The notes: generated from the letters alone by a model not told the origin. A stretch of 31,614 nt of DNA from JBGSOV01 sp964558715 (GCA_964558715.1 CAZLFD010000014.1:1-31614), one strand, 5' to 3'. Numbered from the stretch's first letter, positions 9,532 to 17,646 are shown. Numbers and translations are program-made.

Positions 9532-10485
9532 ATGAAAACCACGAAAAAGAATGTGAAGATTTTTTCAGCGAATTCTCATCCCGGTCTGGCGGAAGAAGTA
9601 GCGAAGTTAATGGGTATTCCGTTAGGCAAGCGGACATTAAAGAAGTTTTCCTGCGGCGAGCTGTATGTCAATTTTGAGGAATCGATTCGCGGACACGATA
9701 TATTTCTGGTCGCCACGAGTCGACCCAATAATGTGCATATCGATTTTTTCGAACTGTTCCTTATGTGCGATGCCGCGCGGCGTAGCTTTGCGCGGCGCAT
9801 CCATGTAGTCATCCCGCATTTTGGTTATGCCCGGCAAGACAAGCTGCACGCCGCACGCGAGTCGATTTCGATGAAACTATGCGCCGATATGCTTACTCGC
9901 AGCGGAGCCGATCACGTCATCACCCTCGCCCTTCATGCCGATCAGAGCCAGGCTTTCTTTGATGTTCCGGTCGATAATCTGTCATCGCGAAAATTGCTGA
10001 TCGACCATTTTCAAAAGCAAGACCTTTCCGACACTATCGTGGTTTCGCCTGATGTCGGTGGAGCCAAAGCGGCTAAAAAGTTTGCCGATGCCCTCGGTAT
10101 CGATCTAGCAATTCTGCACAAAAGCCGCCCCCAACATAACGAGTGTGAGATGTCGCATGTAATCGGCGATGTTAAAGGGATGCGCACGATACTTTTTGAT
10201 GATATGATCGATACGGCTGGTTCGGTATGCAATGCCAAAGAAATCTTATTAAGCCATGGCGCGCAAGATAAAGTAAGCCTGTGTGCAACACATCCGATTT
10301 TTTCTGGTCCTGCTATTGAGCGCCTCGAAGGCGCCAATTTTTCCGAAATCGTCGTTACGAATTCGATACCTATTCCCGAAGATAAATTGTTGAAAAACCT
10401 CACGGTCATCTCAATTGCACCGCTCATTTCAAACGTTATCATGAATGTGGTGCGCGAAAAATCGGTTAGTGAATTGTTCTACTAA
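9532..10485 (+). CDS. prs: Ribose-phosphate pyrophosphokinase
   Basis: Makes PRPP from ribose-5-phosphate and ATP for purine, pyrimidine, NAD, His and Trp synthesis; cytoplasmic. 317 aa, normal length. Motifs: HVVIPHFGYARQDK (ATP site), FFDVPVDNL, and the PRPP-binding loop ILFDDMIDTAGS (residues 223-231; usual family form DDMIDTAGT). The usual FSDGE segment reads FSCGE and the usual 'hagQiqGFF' reads LHADQSQAFF, so it is a somewhat divergent member, but the core is intact. Starts 66 bp after the A2M stop with no clear ribosome-binding site or terminator between, so it may share that transcript. Confidence 0.93.
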   Translation: MKTTKKNVKIFSANSHPGLAEEVAKLMGIPLGKRTLKKFSCGELYVNFEESIRGHDIFLVATSRPNNVHIDFFELFLMCDAARRSFARRIHVVIPHFGYARQDKLHAARESISMKLCADMLTRSGADHVITLALHADQSQAFFDVPVDNLSSRKLLIDHFQKQDLSDTIVVSPDVGGAKAAKKFADALGIDLAILHKSRPQHNECEMSHVIGDVKGMRTILFDDMIDTAGSVCNAKEILLSHGAQDKVSLCATHPIFSGPAIERLEGANFSEIVVTNSIPIPEDKLLKNLTVISIAPLISNVIMNVVREKSVSELFY

Positions 10486-10531
10486 ACAAATGTACATTTA
10501 TCCGGAATCAATTTCTTTTAATACATGTTGT

Positions 10532-10858
10532 TTATTTCCATTGATTCGGTATTGGTTTCATTTGATCCAATAATATCTCAAGCGCAGGAATTTTTAGGGT
10601 GCTTTCTATTTCACCCTTTAATACACGTTTTCTGTATTCTTTTATGCACTGTGAATCCTCACTATCTAAACATCTGAACTCCTCACTAATGTCTTCATTA
10701 CCAAAGGAACCACCCATGACATTATCACATCCATATTGAATATTGCAGCATCTACACATATCATGTGAAGCTATGATCCTCTATTCATCCCAAACAGGGA
10801 ACTTATTATTATACCCACAAACCGGGCATATGTGCTGTGGATTAACCACTTTTGGCAT
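10532..10858 (-). pseudogene. Small zinc-ribbon protein gene with in-frame amber stop
   Basis: From an ATG at 10858-10856 the minus strand reads MPKVVNPQHICPVCGYNNKF, then PVWDE, a TAG at 10783-10781 (codon 26), and in the same frame RIIASHDMCRCCNIQYGCDN and about 60 more residues to a TAA at 10532. CPVCGYN...MCRCCNIQYG matches small bacterial zinc-ribbon proteins of the form CPVCGY-x(n)-ICPCCG(I/F)QFGYDD (remembered pattern; function unknown). The domain spans the stop, so one gene has been interrupted. The start overlaps the stop of the reductase gene as TAATG, implying translational coupling. The region is AT-richer than its neighbours, so acquisition by transfer is possible. TAG ends other genes here (fusA, the 28608 gene), so readthrough is not expected. 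A sequencing error is the main alternative. Confidence 0.65.
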
Positions 10859-11568
10859 TACCAGCTCTCCACATTGATTCGACTATTGTCGACTCCTTTC
10901 TGCTCTAATATCTCGCGAATATCGACGACCATCTGCCGACCACCGCAAATACTCACCTCGGTATCTACAAACTCCTCTTCAGGCAATGTTTCGACAAAGT
11001 TGGTTACTCGGCCTTCAACATAGTCGACTTCTGCATCGGCTTCTGGTTGCGAAAGACATAGTCGATAGCGAAAGTGCTCTGGCGCTGCTTGCTGTAGTTC
11101 ACCAAATTCCTCCACACAAAATAGGTTGGCCGCATGGCGCACGCCAAAAACAAGATGAAGCGACGGGGAAGATTTGCTTTCTTCGAGAGACTGGTAGATA
11201 GAACGAATCGGCGCGAGGCCGGTTCCGGTAGCGATTAGGAGTTGTTTTTTATTTGGGTGCTTGATGGCGAATTTACCCATTGGACCGCGAAATTGAACAG
11301 ACTCACTCGGCTGAAGTTTCCAGAACAGTTCACTGGCGGCGCCTCCCTCGAGATATTTAATAAGCAGTTCAAACTCTGGCAATTGCGACGGGCTACTCGC
11401 AACAGAATAGGCGCGGTGCGTTTTGGCGTCTACCTCTAGTAAAAAAAACTGCCCAGGAATAAAATCTTCTACTTCACCATCGGTAATGCGAAAACGAAAA
11501 AGACCGGTATCTTTTGCTATTTCTTTGTATGATAGCAATTCTGCAGTAAAAGGTGCATGTGGGTTCAT
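10858..11568 (-). CDS. Ferredoxin-NADP(+) reductase-like FAD/NAD(P) oxidoreductase
   Basis: Soluble flavoprotein of the FNR superfamily that would move electrons between NAD(P)H and a one-electron partner; the partner is not in the window. About 236 aa from the ATG at 11568, chosen because it forms an ATGA overlap with the stop of the upstream transferase gene; an upstream start at 11610 would lie inside that gene. N-terminal FAD domain with IPGQFFLLEV and RAYSVASSP (R-x-Y-S flavin motif). C-terminal nucleotide domain with LLIATGTGLAPIRS (GTGxAP loop), SICGGRQMV (CGxxxM) and a terminal VESW replacing the usual ExF/ExY ending. No [2Fe-2S] ferredoxin domain is attached. Precise substrate unknown. 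Confidence 0.85.
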   Translation of the reverse strand: MNPHAPFTAELLSYKEIAKDTGLFRFRITDGEVEDFIPGQFFLLEVDAKTHRAYSVASSPSQLPEFELLIKYLEGGAASELFWKLQPSESVQFRGPMGKFAIKHPNKKQLLIATGTGLAPIRSIYQSLEESKSSPSLHLVFGVRHAANLFCVEEFGELQQAAPEHFRYRLCLSQPEADAEVDYVEGRVTNFVETLPEEEFVDTEVSICGGRQMVVDIREILEQKGVDNSRINVESW

Positions 11569-12596
11569 GATTTCTGAGATGATTTTGCGGCGGTTATTCT
11601 CTCTAGCCAAAACGAAAAAAGCAAGAAAGCCAATGCGACCCCCATGATTAGAATCATCTTCCCGACTGTTGCCAATTGCAAGCTCAGCCAGCCGAGCAAG
11701 AGGGAAAAGCTGAGAAAGAAAAGAAGTGTCTCGCGAGGCGAAAAACCAAGTACAAGGAGGCGATCGTGCAGATGCAGCTTATCTTGCCCCTTCATGGGGT
11801 TTTTTCCGGCAAGAATCCGCCGTAACAAAACATACGTGGCATCGAGCATCGGGAGCGACAGGACAATAAATACCGTCGCCATTTTTCCACCGGAAAAAAC
11901 CGAAATGCAAGCGAGCACAAAGCCAAAGGTCATCGCACCGGTGTCGCCCAGTAACATACGTGGTGGTGGGAAGTTGAAAAAAAGAAAACCAGCCGCGGCG
12001 GCGGCAAATACAAATGAAAGCAGGGCGATCTCAGGTTGATTTACGTGTGGCGCCAAGCTCAGCATCCCCAGAAAAACACCCGCAGCAACAGCAGAAGCAG
12101 TTGAAAGCCCGGGCACGCCATCGAGCCAGTTCATCACATTGGCAAAGCCGACCAGCCAAATTGCAGTAATGACTCCGGGTAAAAGCATAAATACATCACT
12201 CAAGTCGATCGTGCCACCAAGCGGATTGCTAACATAACGAATACTGATTCCTGCAGCGACAATAATCACTGCAGCCAGAAAATGGAATATCAAACGAATT
12301 GCCGGTGATATTTGCTTGCGGTCATCCCAAAAGCTCACAGCGGCGATAAGTGCCGTTGCCAAAAATAATCCGGTGAATTTTGCCGTCTGGTCAAAAAAGA
12401 AGCTGAGGGCGAACAGTAAAGCAAGTACAGGGGCAATGCCGCCCGGTAATGGAATCGGTGCCCGATCATGCCCGTATTTCTTGGGGTTATCGAGCAGCCC
12501 CCACTTGGGGAATAAATGCAAAACCACCACGCTCAAAAACGCGCTCAAAGCAAAGGTGACAACAATGGGGGTGGCGAGTTCGAAGTTGATTTGCAG
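11565..12596 (-). CDS. WecA/TagO/MraY-family undecaprenyl-P sugar-1-P transferase
   Basis: Polytopic membrane enzyme that moves a sugar-1-phosphate (GlcNAc-1-P in WecA/TagO) from a UDP-sugar to undecaprenyl phosphate, starting surface glycan or teichoic-acid-like assembly. Motifs: LLDNPKKYGHDRAPIPLPGG, FWDDRKQISP (DD), NVMNWLDGVPGLS (NxxNxxDG), LLGDTGAM and HLHDRLL (HxH-R). The NWLDG and HxHDR forms favour WecA/TagO over MraY. The first plausible standard start (TTG, 12548) cuts off half the first helix. The frame stays open upstream and encodes INFELATPIVVTFALSAF, so I place the start at the CTG at 12596. An ATG at 12615 would fit only if the G-run at 12567-12571 (plus strand) were one base shorter. 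Followed by the reductase with a 4-nt overlap. Confidence 0.85.
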   Translation of the reverse strand: MQINFELATPIVVTFALSAFLSVVVLHLFPKWGLLDNPKKYGHDRAPIPLPGGIAPVLALLFALSFFFDQTAKFTGLFLATALIAAVSFWDDRKQISPAIRLIFHFLAAVIIVAAGISIRYVSNPLGGTIDLSDVFMLLPGVITAIWLVGFANVMNWLDGVPGLSTASAVAAGVFLGMLSLAPHVNQPEIALLSFVFAAAAAGFLFFNFPPPRMLLGDTGAMTFGFVLACISVFSGGKMATVFIVLSLPMLDATYVLLRRILAGKNPMKGQDKLHLHDRLLVLGFSPRETLLFFLSFSLLLGWLSLQLATVGKMILIMGVALAFLLFSFWLERITAAKSSQKS

Positions 12597-12621
12597 ACAA
12601 TAAATCTGTGCTCATTGTGAC

Positions 12622-12657
12622 AAAAAAAACCCCTAAGGAAAATCTTAGAGGCTTTTT
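12622..12657 (-). terminator. Intrinsic terminator after the anchored DsbA-like gene
   Basis: Imperfect hairpin CCCCTAAG / CTTAGAGG with a short AAAAT-type loop, flanked by an A-run on the left (plus strand) and a T-run on the right. It can act on both strands; its position 18 bp after the minus-strand gene ending at 12675 suggests that is its main target. It also separates that gene from the transferase operon. Confidence 0.75.
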
Positions 12658-12674
12658 CCTTTCATCACAACGAT

Positions 12675-13904
12675 TTATTGAGTAGCACCTTCTTCAGTGT
12701 CTGTAACCGAAGCCTCGGGCGTACTGGTCGGTTCGAGAATGCTTTCTCCCGCGTCCTCGGTTTCTTCAGCAGGTGTCTCATCTATGTCGTCAGATCCACC
12801 ATCTTCCATCGACTCGCCCCCTGTCATGTCGACTGGTTCATCGAGTAGTTCCGCAATGGTCTGTACATAAACTTCAAACGGCTGTGGTCCGGCAAGGAAG
12901 CGATCGCCAACAAAGAATGCAGGAGCACCCGTCACGCCAAGGCGCTGCGCCTCGATAGTCGCTTGGGTGATCTGCTCGTCAGGAAGGCGATCGGTATAGC
13001 AGGTGAGAGTATCACCTTCAAGCTGCAATAAATCGGATAATGCTTGGCGGATTTGGGCAACGACATCTTCTGTTATCTGTTGGTTGTTGTTCAAAATGCC
13101 TTGCACAACAGAGAGGTATGTTGGCTTAACAGCATCCAAACGCTGAACATCGACCCCGCAAAGGAAAGCTTCAGCGGCAGCAAGTGAGGCGACATTGTCG
13201 ACAAATGGAAGAAGTGCGACATTGATCTTGTCGGGATATTGATTCGAGATGACCGCAATCATCTGGTTCAGGTATGTCCCGATATCTTGAGCCAGATAAT
13301 CGATAAAGCCGATGATGGTTATGGTGCCCTCTGGTGTTTCGCCCATCGCAGGAAGCTGTTCGGCATTGAGGATGCGCTTATTACCCGCAGTACGGAATTC
13401 GAATTGCCCATTTTCAAGCGGGGTAACAAGACCGTTTTGAGCCAGGGCGGGTGCCCCACCTGTTTCGGCGAATTTTTGCGAAAAGATGATTGCCGGAACT
13501 ACAGATACTCCGCCTTCTTCAAGGATTTTTTGCCCCTCATCAGATTTGGTAGAAACCGTTTTCACATTGGCCGAGAGGAAGTTATTTGCCAGTTGGATTT
13601 GTACTGGAGTTAAGTCGGCACATTGGGTGCAGCCTTCATCTTGCAAATAAATAATGTCGAATTTGGGATCACTCAAGCGGACCCAGACATCATTATTGAC
13701 TTCGATTCGGTCATCGGTGGCACGACCGGCTATCGACACGACGTCACGATTAGGAGGAAAGATAAGCTCTGAAATCCCATCCGGAATGTTTTGAATGCGG
13801 AGGAAAAGCGCTACATTAAATAGCAAACTGACGACAAGCAAGATTCCGAAAAATCCGGCAGAAACTGACTGTGGTAGTTCTTTCGATTTCTTATTGAAAA
13901 TCAT
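12675..13904 (-). CDS. Membrane-anchored protein, two thioredoxin-like domains
   Basis: 409 aa. One N-terminal anchor (about 16-36, GFFGILLVVSLLFNVALFL), then a periplasm/outside-facing part. A first thioredoxin-like domain has a CxxC redox pair, EGCTQC (Cys92, Cys95), and a VVPAI cis-Pro-like turn. A second, DsbA-like domain has GVTGAPAFFVGDRF (cis-Pro motif) but reads GFIDYLAQDIGTYLN where the family has its CPxC, so its own active site is lost. The tail (last 55 or so residues) is rich in Asp, Glu, Thr and Ser with no fold visible. Lies 20 bp after the next DsbA-like gene, probably one operon. Likely role: disulfide handling of exported proteins; direction (oxidase or isomerase) unknown. 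Confidence 0.8.
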   Translation of the reverse strand: MIFNKKSKELPQSVSAGFFGILLVVSLLFNVALFLRIQNIPDGISELIFPPNRDVVSIAGRATDDRIEVNNDVWVRLSDPKFDIIYLQDEGCTQCADLTPVQIQLANNFLSANVKTVSTKSDEGQKILEEGGVSVVPAIIFSQKFAETGGAPALAQNGLVTPLENGQFEFRTAGNKRILNAEQLPAMGETPEGTITIIGFIDYLAQDIGTYLNQMIAVISNQYPDKINVALLPFVDNVASLAAAEAFLCGVDVQRLDAVKPTYLSVVQGILNNNQQITEDVVAQIRQALSDLLQLEGDTLTCYTDRLPDEQITQATIEAQRLGVTGAPAFFVGDRFLAGPQPFEVYVQTIAELLDEPVDMTGGESMEDGGSDDIDETPAEETEDAGESILEPTSTPEASVTDTEEGATQ

Positions 13905-13924
13905 TTTTCGTTTGACAAAGAAAA

Positions 13925-14695
13925 TTATCTTTTACATTCTAGCGATTCTGTTGCCCTTTTCGCAAGAGCTTTGCGTATTTCATAAGCAATGTTCTCTTGC
14001 GGAACTTTGCCGATTAGTGTGTGGTTAACAATTTTTATGGTCGGTGTTGCTAAAATTTCCAGATTTTGCGCGAGCTCTATGCCCGCTTGTACTTGTTCGG
14101 CAGTGTCTTGGGCATTGAGACAGGTTTGGTAATTCTCGATGTCTCCCCCGAGTTTGCTTACGATTGCTTCAGCTTGCTCGAGCGTCTTATTCTCTGAATC
14201 ATAGAGCCATTGGCGAAAAATCCAGGGGTCGACGAGTTTTTCGGCACAATGCGCTGCCTCGGCTAGTTTGCGTGATGGTTGTCCGTGTACCGGCAAGGCG
14301 ATAAACTCAATCGCCACTTCATCGGGCTTAAGCTGATCTGTTTGATGCAAAGGAAAGATCACATCGAGAAACTGCTGCTCACAATGCGGGCACAGGAAGT
14401 CATCAAATACTTGGATGCTAACCAGGTCGACATCACCAGTTTCGCAGGCTATAGTTGAACGAGGAGAAACGCTCGGTGACGCTTTAGCTAGCTCACCACC
14501 TTTCGCAAAAATCGTTGGATCAGAAAGTGGAGATGGCAGTTCAGGCTCGATTGTGAACCGTTCACCGAGCACAGCGGTGTCTGGTGTCGGTTGCACACCA
14601 AGAGTTTGTGGGTTACCTGGCGCCGCAACAAAAAGTGCCCCTACGGCGATGGCGGTAAGAGCTAAGACGCCGACCAGAGTGAAAACATCTTTCAG
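13925..14695 (-). CDS. Membrane-anchored DsbA-family thiol-disulfide oxidoreductase
   Basis: DsbA-type thioredoxin fold with an intact CPHC active site in FDDFLCPHCEQQF, an alpha-helical insert (LAEAAHCAEKLVDPWIF) and the cis-Pro turn LATPTIKIVN. It probably oxidises or reduces cysteines in exported proteins. The only standard start in frame (GTG, 14596) removes the anchor. Upstream, the frame is open to a TAA at 14723-14725 and encodes KDVFTLVGVLALTAIAVGAL, a clear membrane helix, followed by a Pro-rich linker. There is no ATG, GTG or TTG there, so I place the start at CTG 14695, with ATT 14701 as alternative. From 14695 the cysteines are about 102 and 105. Paired with the next gene downstream. 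Confidence 0.8.
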   Translation of the reverse strand: MKDVFTLVGVLALTAIAVGALFVAAPGNPQTLGVQPTPDTAVLGERFTIEPELPSPLSDPTIFAKGGELAKASPSVSPRSTIACETGDVDLVSIQVFDDFLCPHCEQQFLDVIFPLHQTDQLKPDEVAIEFIALPVHGQPSRKLAEAAHCAEKLVDPWIFRQWLYDSENKTLEQAEAIVSKLGGDIENYQTCLNAQDTAEQVQAGIELAQNLEILATPTIKIVNHTLIGKVPQENIAYEIRKALAKRATESLECKR

Positions 14696-14769
14696 GTGAA
14701 TGCGAGAAGGTGCCAGCGGGGATTATTTCACACCACGTAGTTTTTGGAAACGCCAATCCTGAGGTTATT

Positions 14770-17193
14770 TCAGTATCCGCTATTGGCGATAATTTGTTCT
14801 AAGAAAGTAAGTGGCGGCTGCGGATTTGGCTCCGCCAAAGCTTGGTGAAAGATAACAGTAGAGGGAGTAAGCGCCGGCAATGTGTTCGCCTCGATAATGT
14901 GAATATTGCCGGTCGCGACTTCAAGAAAGGCGTCGATACGTGCATATCCATTAATACCCAAAGTCTCGGCGACTTTTTCGATACGCCGCTTTGCCTTGGT
15001 TAGATTCTGCTTAGAGATGATATGTTCCGGCGGCGGAGTGATATTGATGCCTGTACCGCCTTGGAATTTTTCTTCCACGCTGAGCACCGTACCCTCGGCA
15101 ACGGTGATACTGGGTGAAAGCGCATGGATTTTGCCATTCTGTTCGACAACACCGACCGTGACTTCGATCCACCCAGTCTTCGGCTTCCATTTAAGTTTGT
15201 GATTGGCGATTGAGAGCGCATCCGTTTCTATGAATTTTTCAAAGAGCACATGTGTCACTCCTGCGCCCGGCATTTCAACGGTGGCATCCTGACCATCAAA
15301 GGTGCCTGGTAGCGCGTATTGTGCCCCCGCAAGTAAAAGTTTGATGTACGACTGCAGATCGTGATTCGACTTTAAAAGGATAACACCAGAGCTACAGCCA
15401 TCTGATTGCGGCTTGGCGATAAGGTGCTTGCCAACAAAAGTTTCTTTCAATCCCTTCCAAAACAATTCGAATTTTTTTTCTGAGAATTTCTCAAATGTTT
15501 GCAGTTCCATAGAGCATTGCGGCGTTACAAAAATCCCCTCATTATGCAAGTCAGATAGTGCTTGCGCAGTCTTATGTTTATCCATGCACAGCCGCGATGC
15601 CGCGATGCCAGAGCCATTATGTTTTGCTTTTGATTTTTCCAGCTGTGCCTGCAAGGTGCCGTCTTCACCGGCTCCTCCATGCAGACCGAGAAAGATAAAT
15701 GGAAATTTCGAGATAAAGTTCTCGATCGATAGTCGTTCTGGCATAAACATAGCTTCGGTTGTATCTTCATTATCGAAGGCTAATCGCAGCGCGACTTTTT
15801 GCTCTAGGTGACGCAAACGCGCCTCATCGGTTTCGGCAAAGCGACAACTTTCTTCTACCTCCTCGACCGTATGGTTCAGCGTGAGGGCGTAAGGAAGCTT
15901 CCACACATCGCCGTTGCGGTCGAGTAAGTACGGCTGTGGCGCATATTTTTTTGATTTGCGCAGCTTCAGCCACACATTCGTTCCGCTCATCAACGAGACT
16001 TGCCGCTCAGAAGTATTGCCTCCAAACAGTACCGGAACCGTTTTACGCTGCCGTTCTCCACCTCGGGAGGGGGGGCTCGAAGAAGGAAAAGGCGATTGTT
16101 GCGTGATGATCTCTTTATCAGGAAAGCTGATTCGTTGCCGCAGACAACTATTTTTTACGATCAAGCGAAGAACATCGGCGTGGCTCATGCCGATACGTGA
16201 AGCCTGTTGAAAAAGGAAGCTGTTTTGCTCCATGCCACTCACAGGATTAAAGTCGGCGAACCAAATATTGCCATCAGGCAGCAGCCAGCCATCGAAGCGC
16301 GCGCAATCGTTCATACCAAGAAGAGTGAAGAGTTGCTCGGCCTGCACCTGAATGCGCTCTATCGTCTCGTTGTCGAAGCGTGGCGGGCAGTGATAGCGCA
16401 CTTGATTCGTGGGCAAGTACTTACGCCGATAATCGAAGATCTGATTACGCGAATAGTCTTGCTCCGTTTCCGTTGGAAGAACGGCCACTGGCATACCAAA
16501 GCGGTTCTGCAAAATAATGACGGTAAATTCTATACCCGTACAAAACGGCTGCACCACCACGCGGGTGTCGATTCTTTTCGAAAACAAAAGCCCCGTTTCT
16601 TTGAGTGCTTCTTTTGCAGAAGTTACCGAACGCACTCCGATGCTCGAGCCACCTTGTGCCGGCTTTATTATAGCACGATGCAATGCGTGTTTTTTAAAAA
16701 ATTTTTGCAGAATTTTTTTATGATCATCGTGGTAGATTTTTAGCACTTCCGTCGGTAGGGTATAAAAACCGTGTTGCTTAATACGCTCGTTCGAATCGAA
16801 TTTGTCGAACGCCTTACGACAGGCTTTGGCAGATGAACCGACAAAAGGAATCTTGTTCTGCTCCAAAAAACGCTGGATGCCACCATCTTCTCCAAATGTT
16901 CCGTGAATAGCAGGAAAGACAATATCGCAGATTTTGAGCAGTTTGACGAGTGCGGTTTTTTTGAGCGGCTTGCCCGTTTGTTGTAACTTGAAATCAAAGT
17001 CAGATGGTGTGTTCGAGTAGAGCTGATGTTGCGGAATATGATAGGCAATCTTCTTTGTATCAAAATATATCGCGACTATTTCGATATCATCACCAGAAAG
17101 ATGGTCGAGTAAAGACCGCGCTGAGTTAAGTGAAACACCTCGCTCGAGCGACGGCCCACCACAGAGAACGGCAATATGAAATTTTTTTTGCAA
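14770..17193 (-). CDS. Tandem (double) D-alanine-D-alanine ligase-like ATP-grasp protein
   Basis: 807 aa, about twice a normal Ddl. Module 1 (1-360): CGGPSLERGVSLNSA, HGTFGEDGGIQ (94-107), KPAQGGSSIGV, FDYRRKYLP and a C-terminal FADFNPVSGMEQNS. Module 2 (about 387-807): FGGNTSERQVSLMSG, HGGAGEDGTLQ (505-515), KPQSDGCSSGV, VEEKFQGGTGINITPPP and IIEANTLPALTPST. Ddl joins two D-Ala with ATP for peptidoglycan. Both modules keep the Ddl N-terminal signature and the HGxxGEDG block. Module 1 keeps the Tyr-containing D-Y-x-x-K-Y loop; module 2 has SVEEKF there and so may use another substrate or be regulatory. The linker, residues about 366-384 (SPFPSSSPPSRGGE), is encoded by a C-rich palindromic repeat. 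Starts with TTG; only rare codons lie upstream before a stop. Confidence 0.85.
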   Translation of the reverse strand: MQKKFHIAVLCGGPSLERGVSLNSARSLLDHLSGDDIEIVAIYFDTKKIAYHIPQHQLYSNTPSDFDFKLQQTGKPLKKTALVKLLKICDIVFPAIHGTFGEDGGIQRFLEQNKIPFVGSSAKACRKAFDKFDSNERIKQHGFYTLPTEVLKIYHDDHKKILQKFFKKHALHRAIIKPAQGGSSIGVRSVTSAKEALKETGLLFSKRIDTRVVVQPFCTGIEFTVIILQNRFGMPVAVLPTETEQDYSRNQIFDYRRKYLPTNQVRYHCPPRFDNETIERIQVQAEQLFTLLGMNDCARFDGWLLPDGNIWFADFNPVSGMEQNSFLFQQASRIGMSHADVLRLIVKNSCLRQRISFPDKEIITQQSPFPSSSPPSRGGERQRKTVPVLFGGNTSERQVSLMSGTNVWLKLRKSKKYAPQPYLLDRNGDVWKLPYALTLNHTVEEVEESCRFAETDEARLRHLEQKVALRLAFDNEDTTEAMFMPERLSIENFISKFPFIFLGLHGGAGEDGTLQAQLEKSKAKHNGSGIAASRLCMDKHKTAQALSDLHNEGIFVTPQCSMELQTFEKFSEKKFELFWKGLKETFVGKHLIAKPQSDGCSSGVILLKSNHDLQSYIKLLLAGAQYALPGTFDGQDATVEMPGAGVTHVLFEKFIETDALSIANHKLKWKPKTGWIEVTVGVVEQNGKIHALSPSITVAEGTVLSVEEKFQGGTGINITPPPEHIISKQNLTKAKRRIEKVAETLGINGYARIDAFLEVATGNIHIIEANTLPALTPSTVIFHQALAEPNPQPPLTFLEQIIANSGY
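16042..16098. repeat. C-rich palindromic repeat inside the ligase linker
   Basis: Within the double ligase gene, the plus strand reads CTCCACCTCGGGAGGGGG, a short hairpin with arms CCNCCTC/GAGGNGG, next to a purine-rich run. The translation is Ser/Pro/Arg/Gly (SPFPSSSPPSRGGERQ), unlike the flanking globular sequence. It resembles in type the C-rich palindromes at 2803-2845 and 26266-26310. Confidence 0.45.
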
Positions 17194-17646
17194 AATATAT
17201 GAAATAGATATTTGTCTTTATAAAAACAAAAAATGAATAGAAGTACAACTAAATTTTATATTTTATAATTTTTTGCAATAAATATTTTATAATAGGTGGG
17301 TGTAAATGATTCCGAGATTCTGGACAGCTGCCCTTTTACGGATGGGTGTTTTGCTGTCTCATCCTGTCCTATTTGTTTGGCTACACGGAGATTTGAGAAG
17401 GAGCAACTCTCTGAGTGCTTCCCATGTTTGTCTAATCATATTACCACAACACCTGCGAGTACCTGACTAAGATGTGGCATCCCGAAAACTCGGGGCAAGC
17501 TCCACCCCCTATTTCCCCTTAACAATCGGTTCAGCTACCCTCTTGCGACACCTGAGCCTGTGTTAAGTTTTCACAAGCCTTAAACGATTTTTGAATAGGG
17601 TACGCTACAGCGTGCCCCTACGATCCGTAAATCATTGCTCAGTTAT
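17194..17646. other. Intergenic region upstream of the double ligase gene
   Basis: No gene supported. 17194-17300 is very AT-rich (TATAAA and TATAAT strings on both strands) and is the likely promoter zone for the ligase gene. Further right come a dispersed 24-bp repeat (listed), a CCCGA-AAAC-TCGGG hairpin near 17483-17497 and a hairpin GGGTACGCT-AC-AGCGTGCCC at 17598-17617. A 54-codon plus-strand frame at 17307-17471 crosses the repeat and is not credible. Confidence 0.4.
17393..17435. repeat. Dispersed repeat, copy 1 (upstream of the ligase gene)
   Basis: The first 24 bp, TTGAGAAGGAGCAACTCTCT plus GAGT, are identical to 19911-19934; similarity continues loosely (GC-TTC-CATGTTTGT) to about 17435. 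It lies about 200 bp upstream of the minus-strand ligase start. Confidence 0.7.

Noticed and set aside
10490..10501. Palindrome AAATGTACATTT after prs as terminator
   Set aside because: Short AT-rich palindrome without a T-run; not a convincing intrinsic terminator.
17307..17471. Plus-strand frame of 54 codons (MIPRFWTAALLRMGV...)
   Set aside because: Runs through the dispersed 24-bp repeat; no recognisable domain and no ribosome-binding site.
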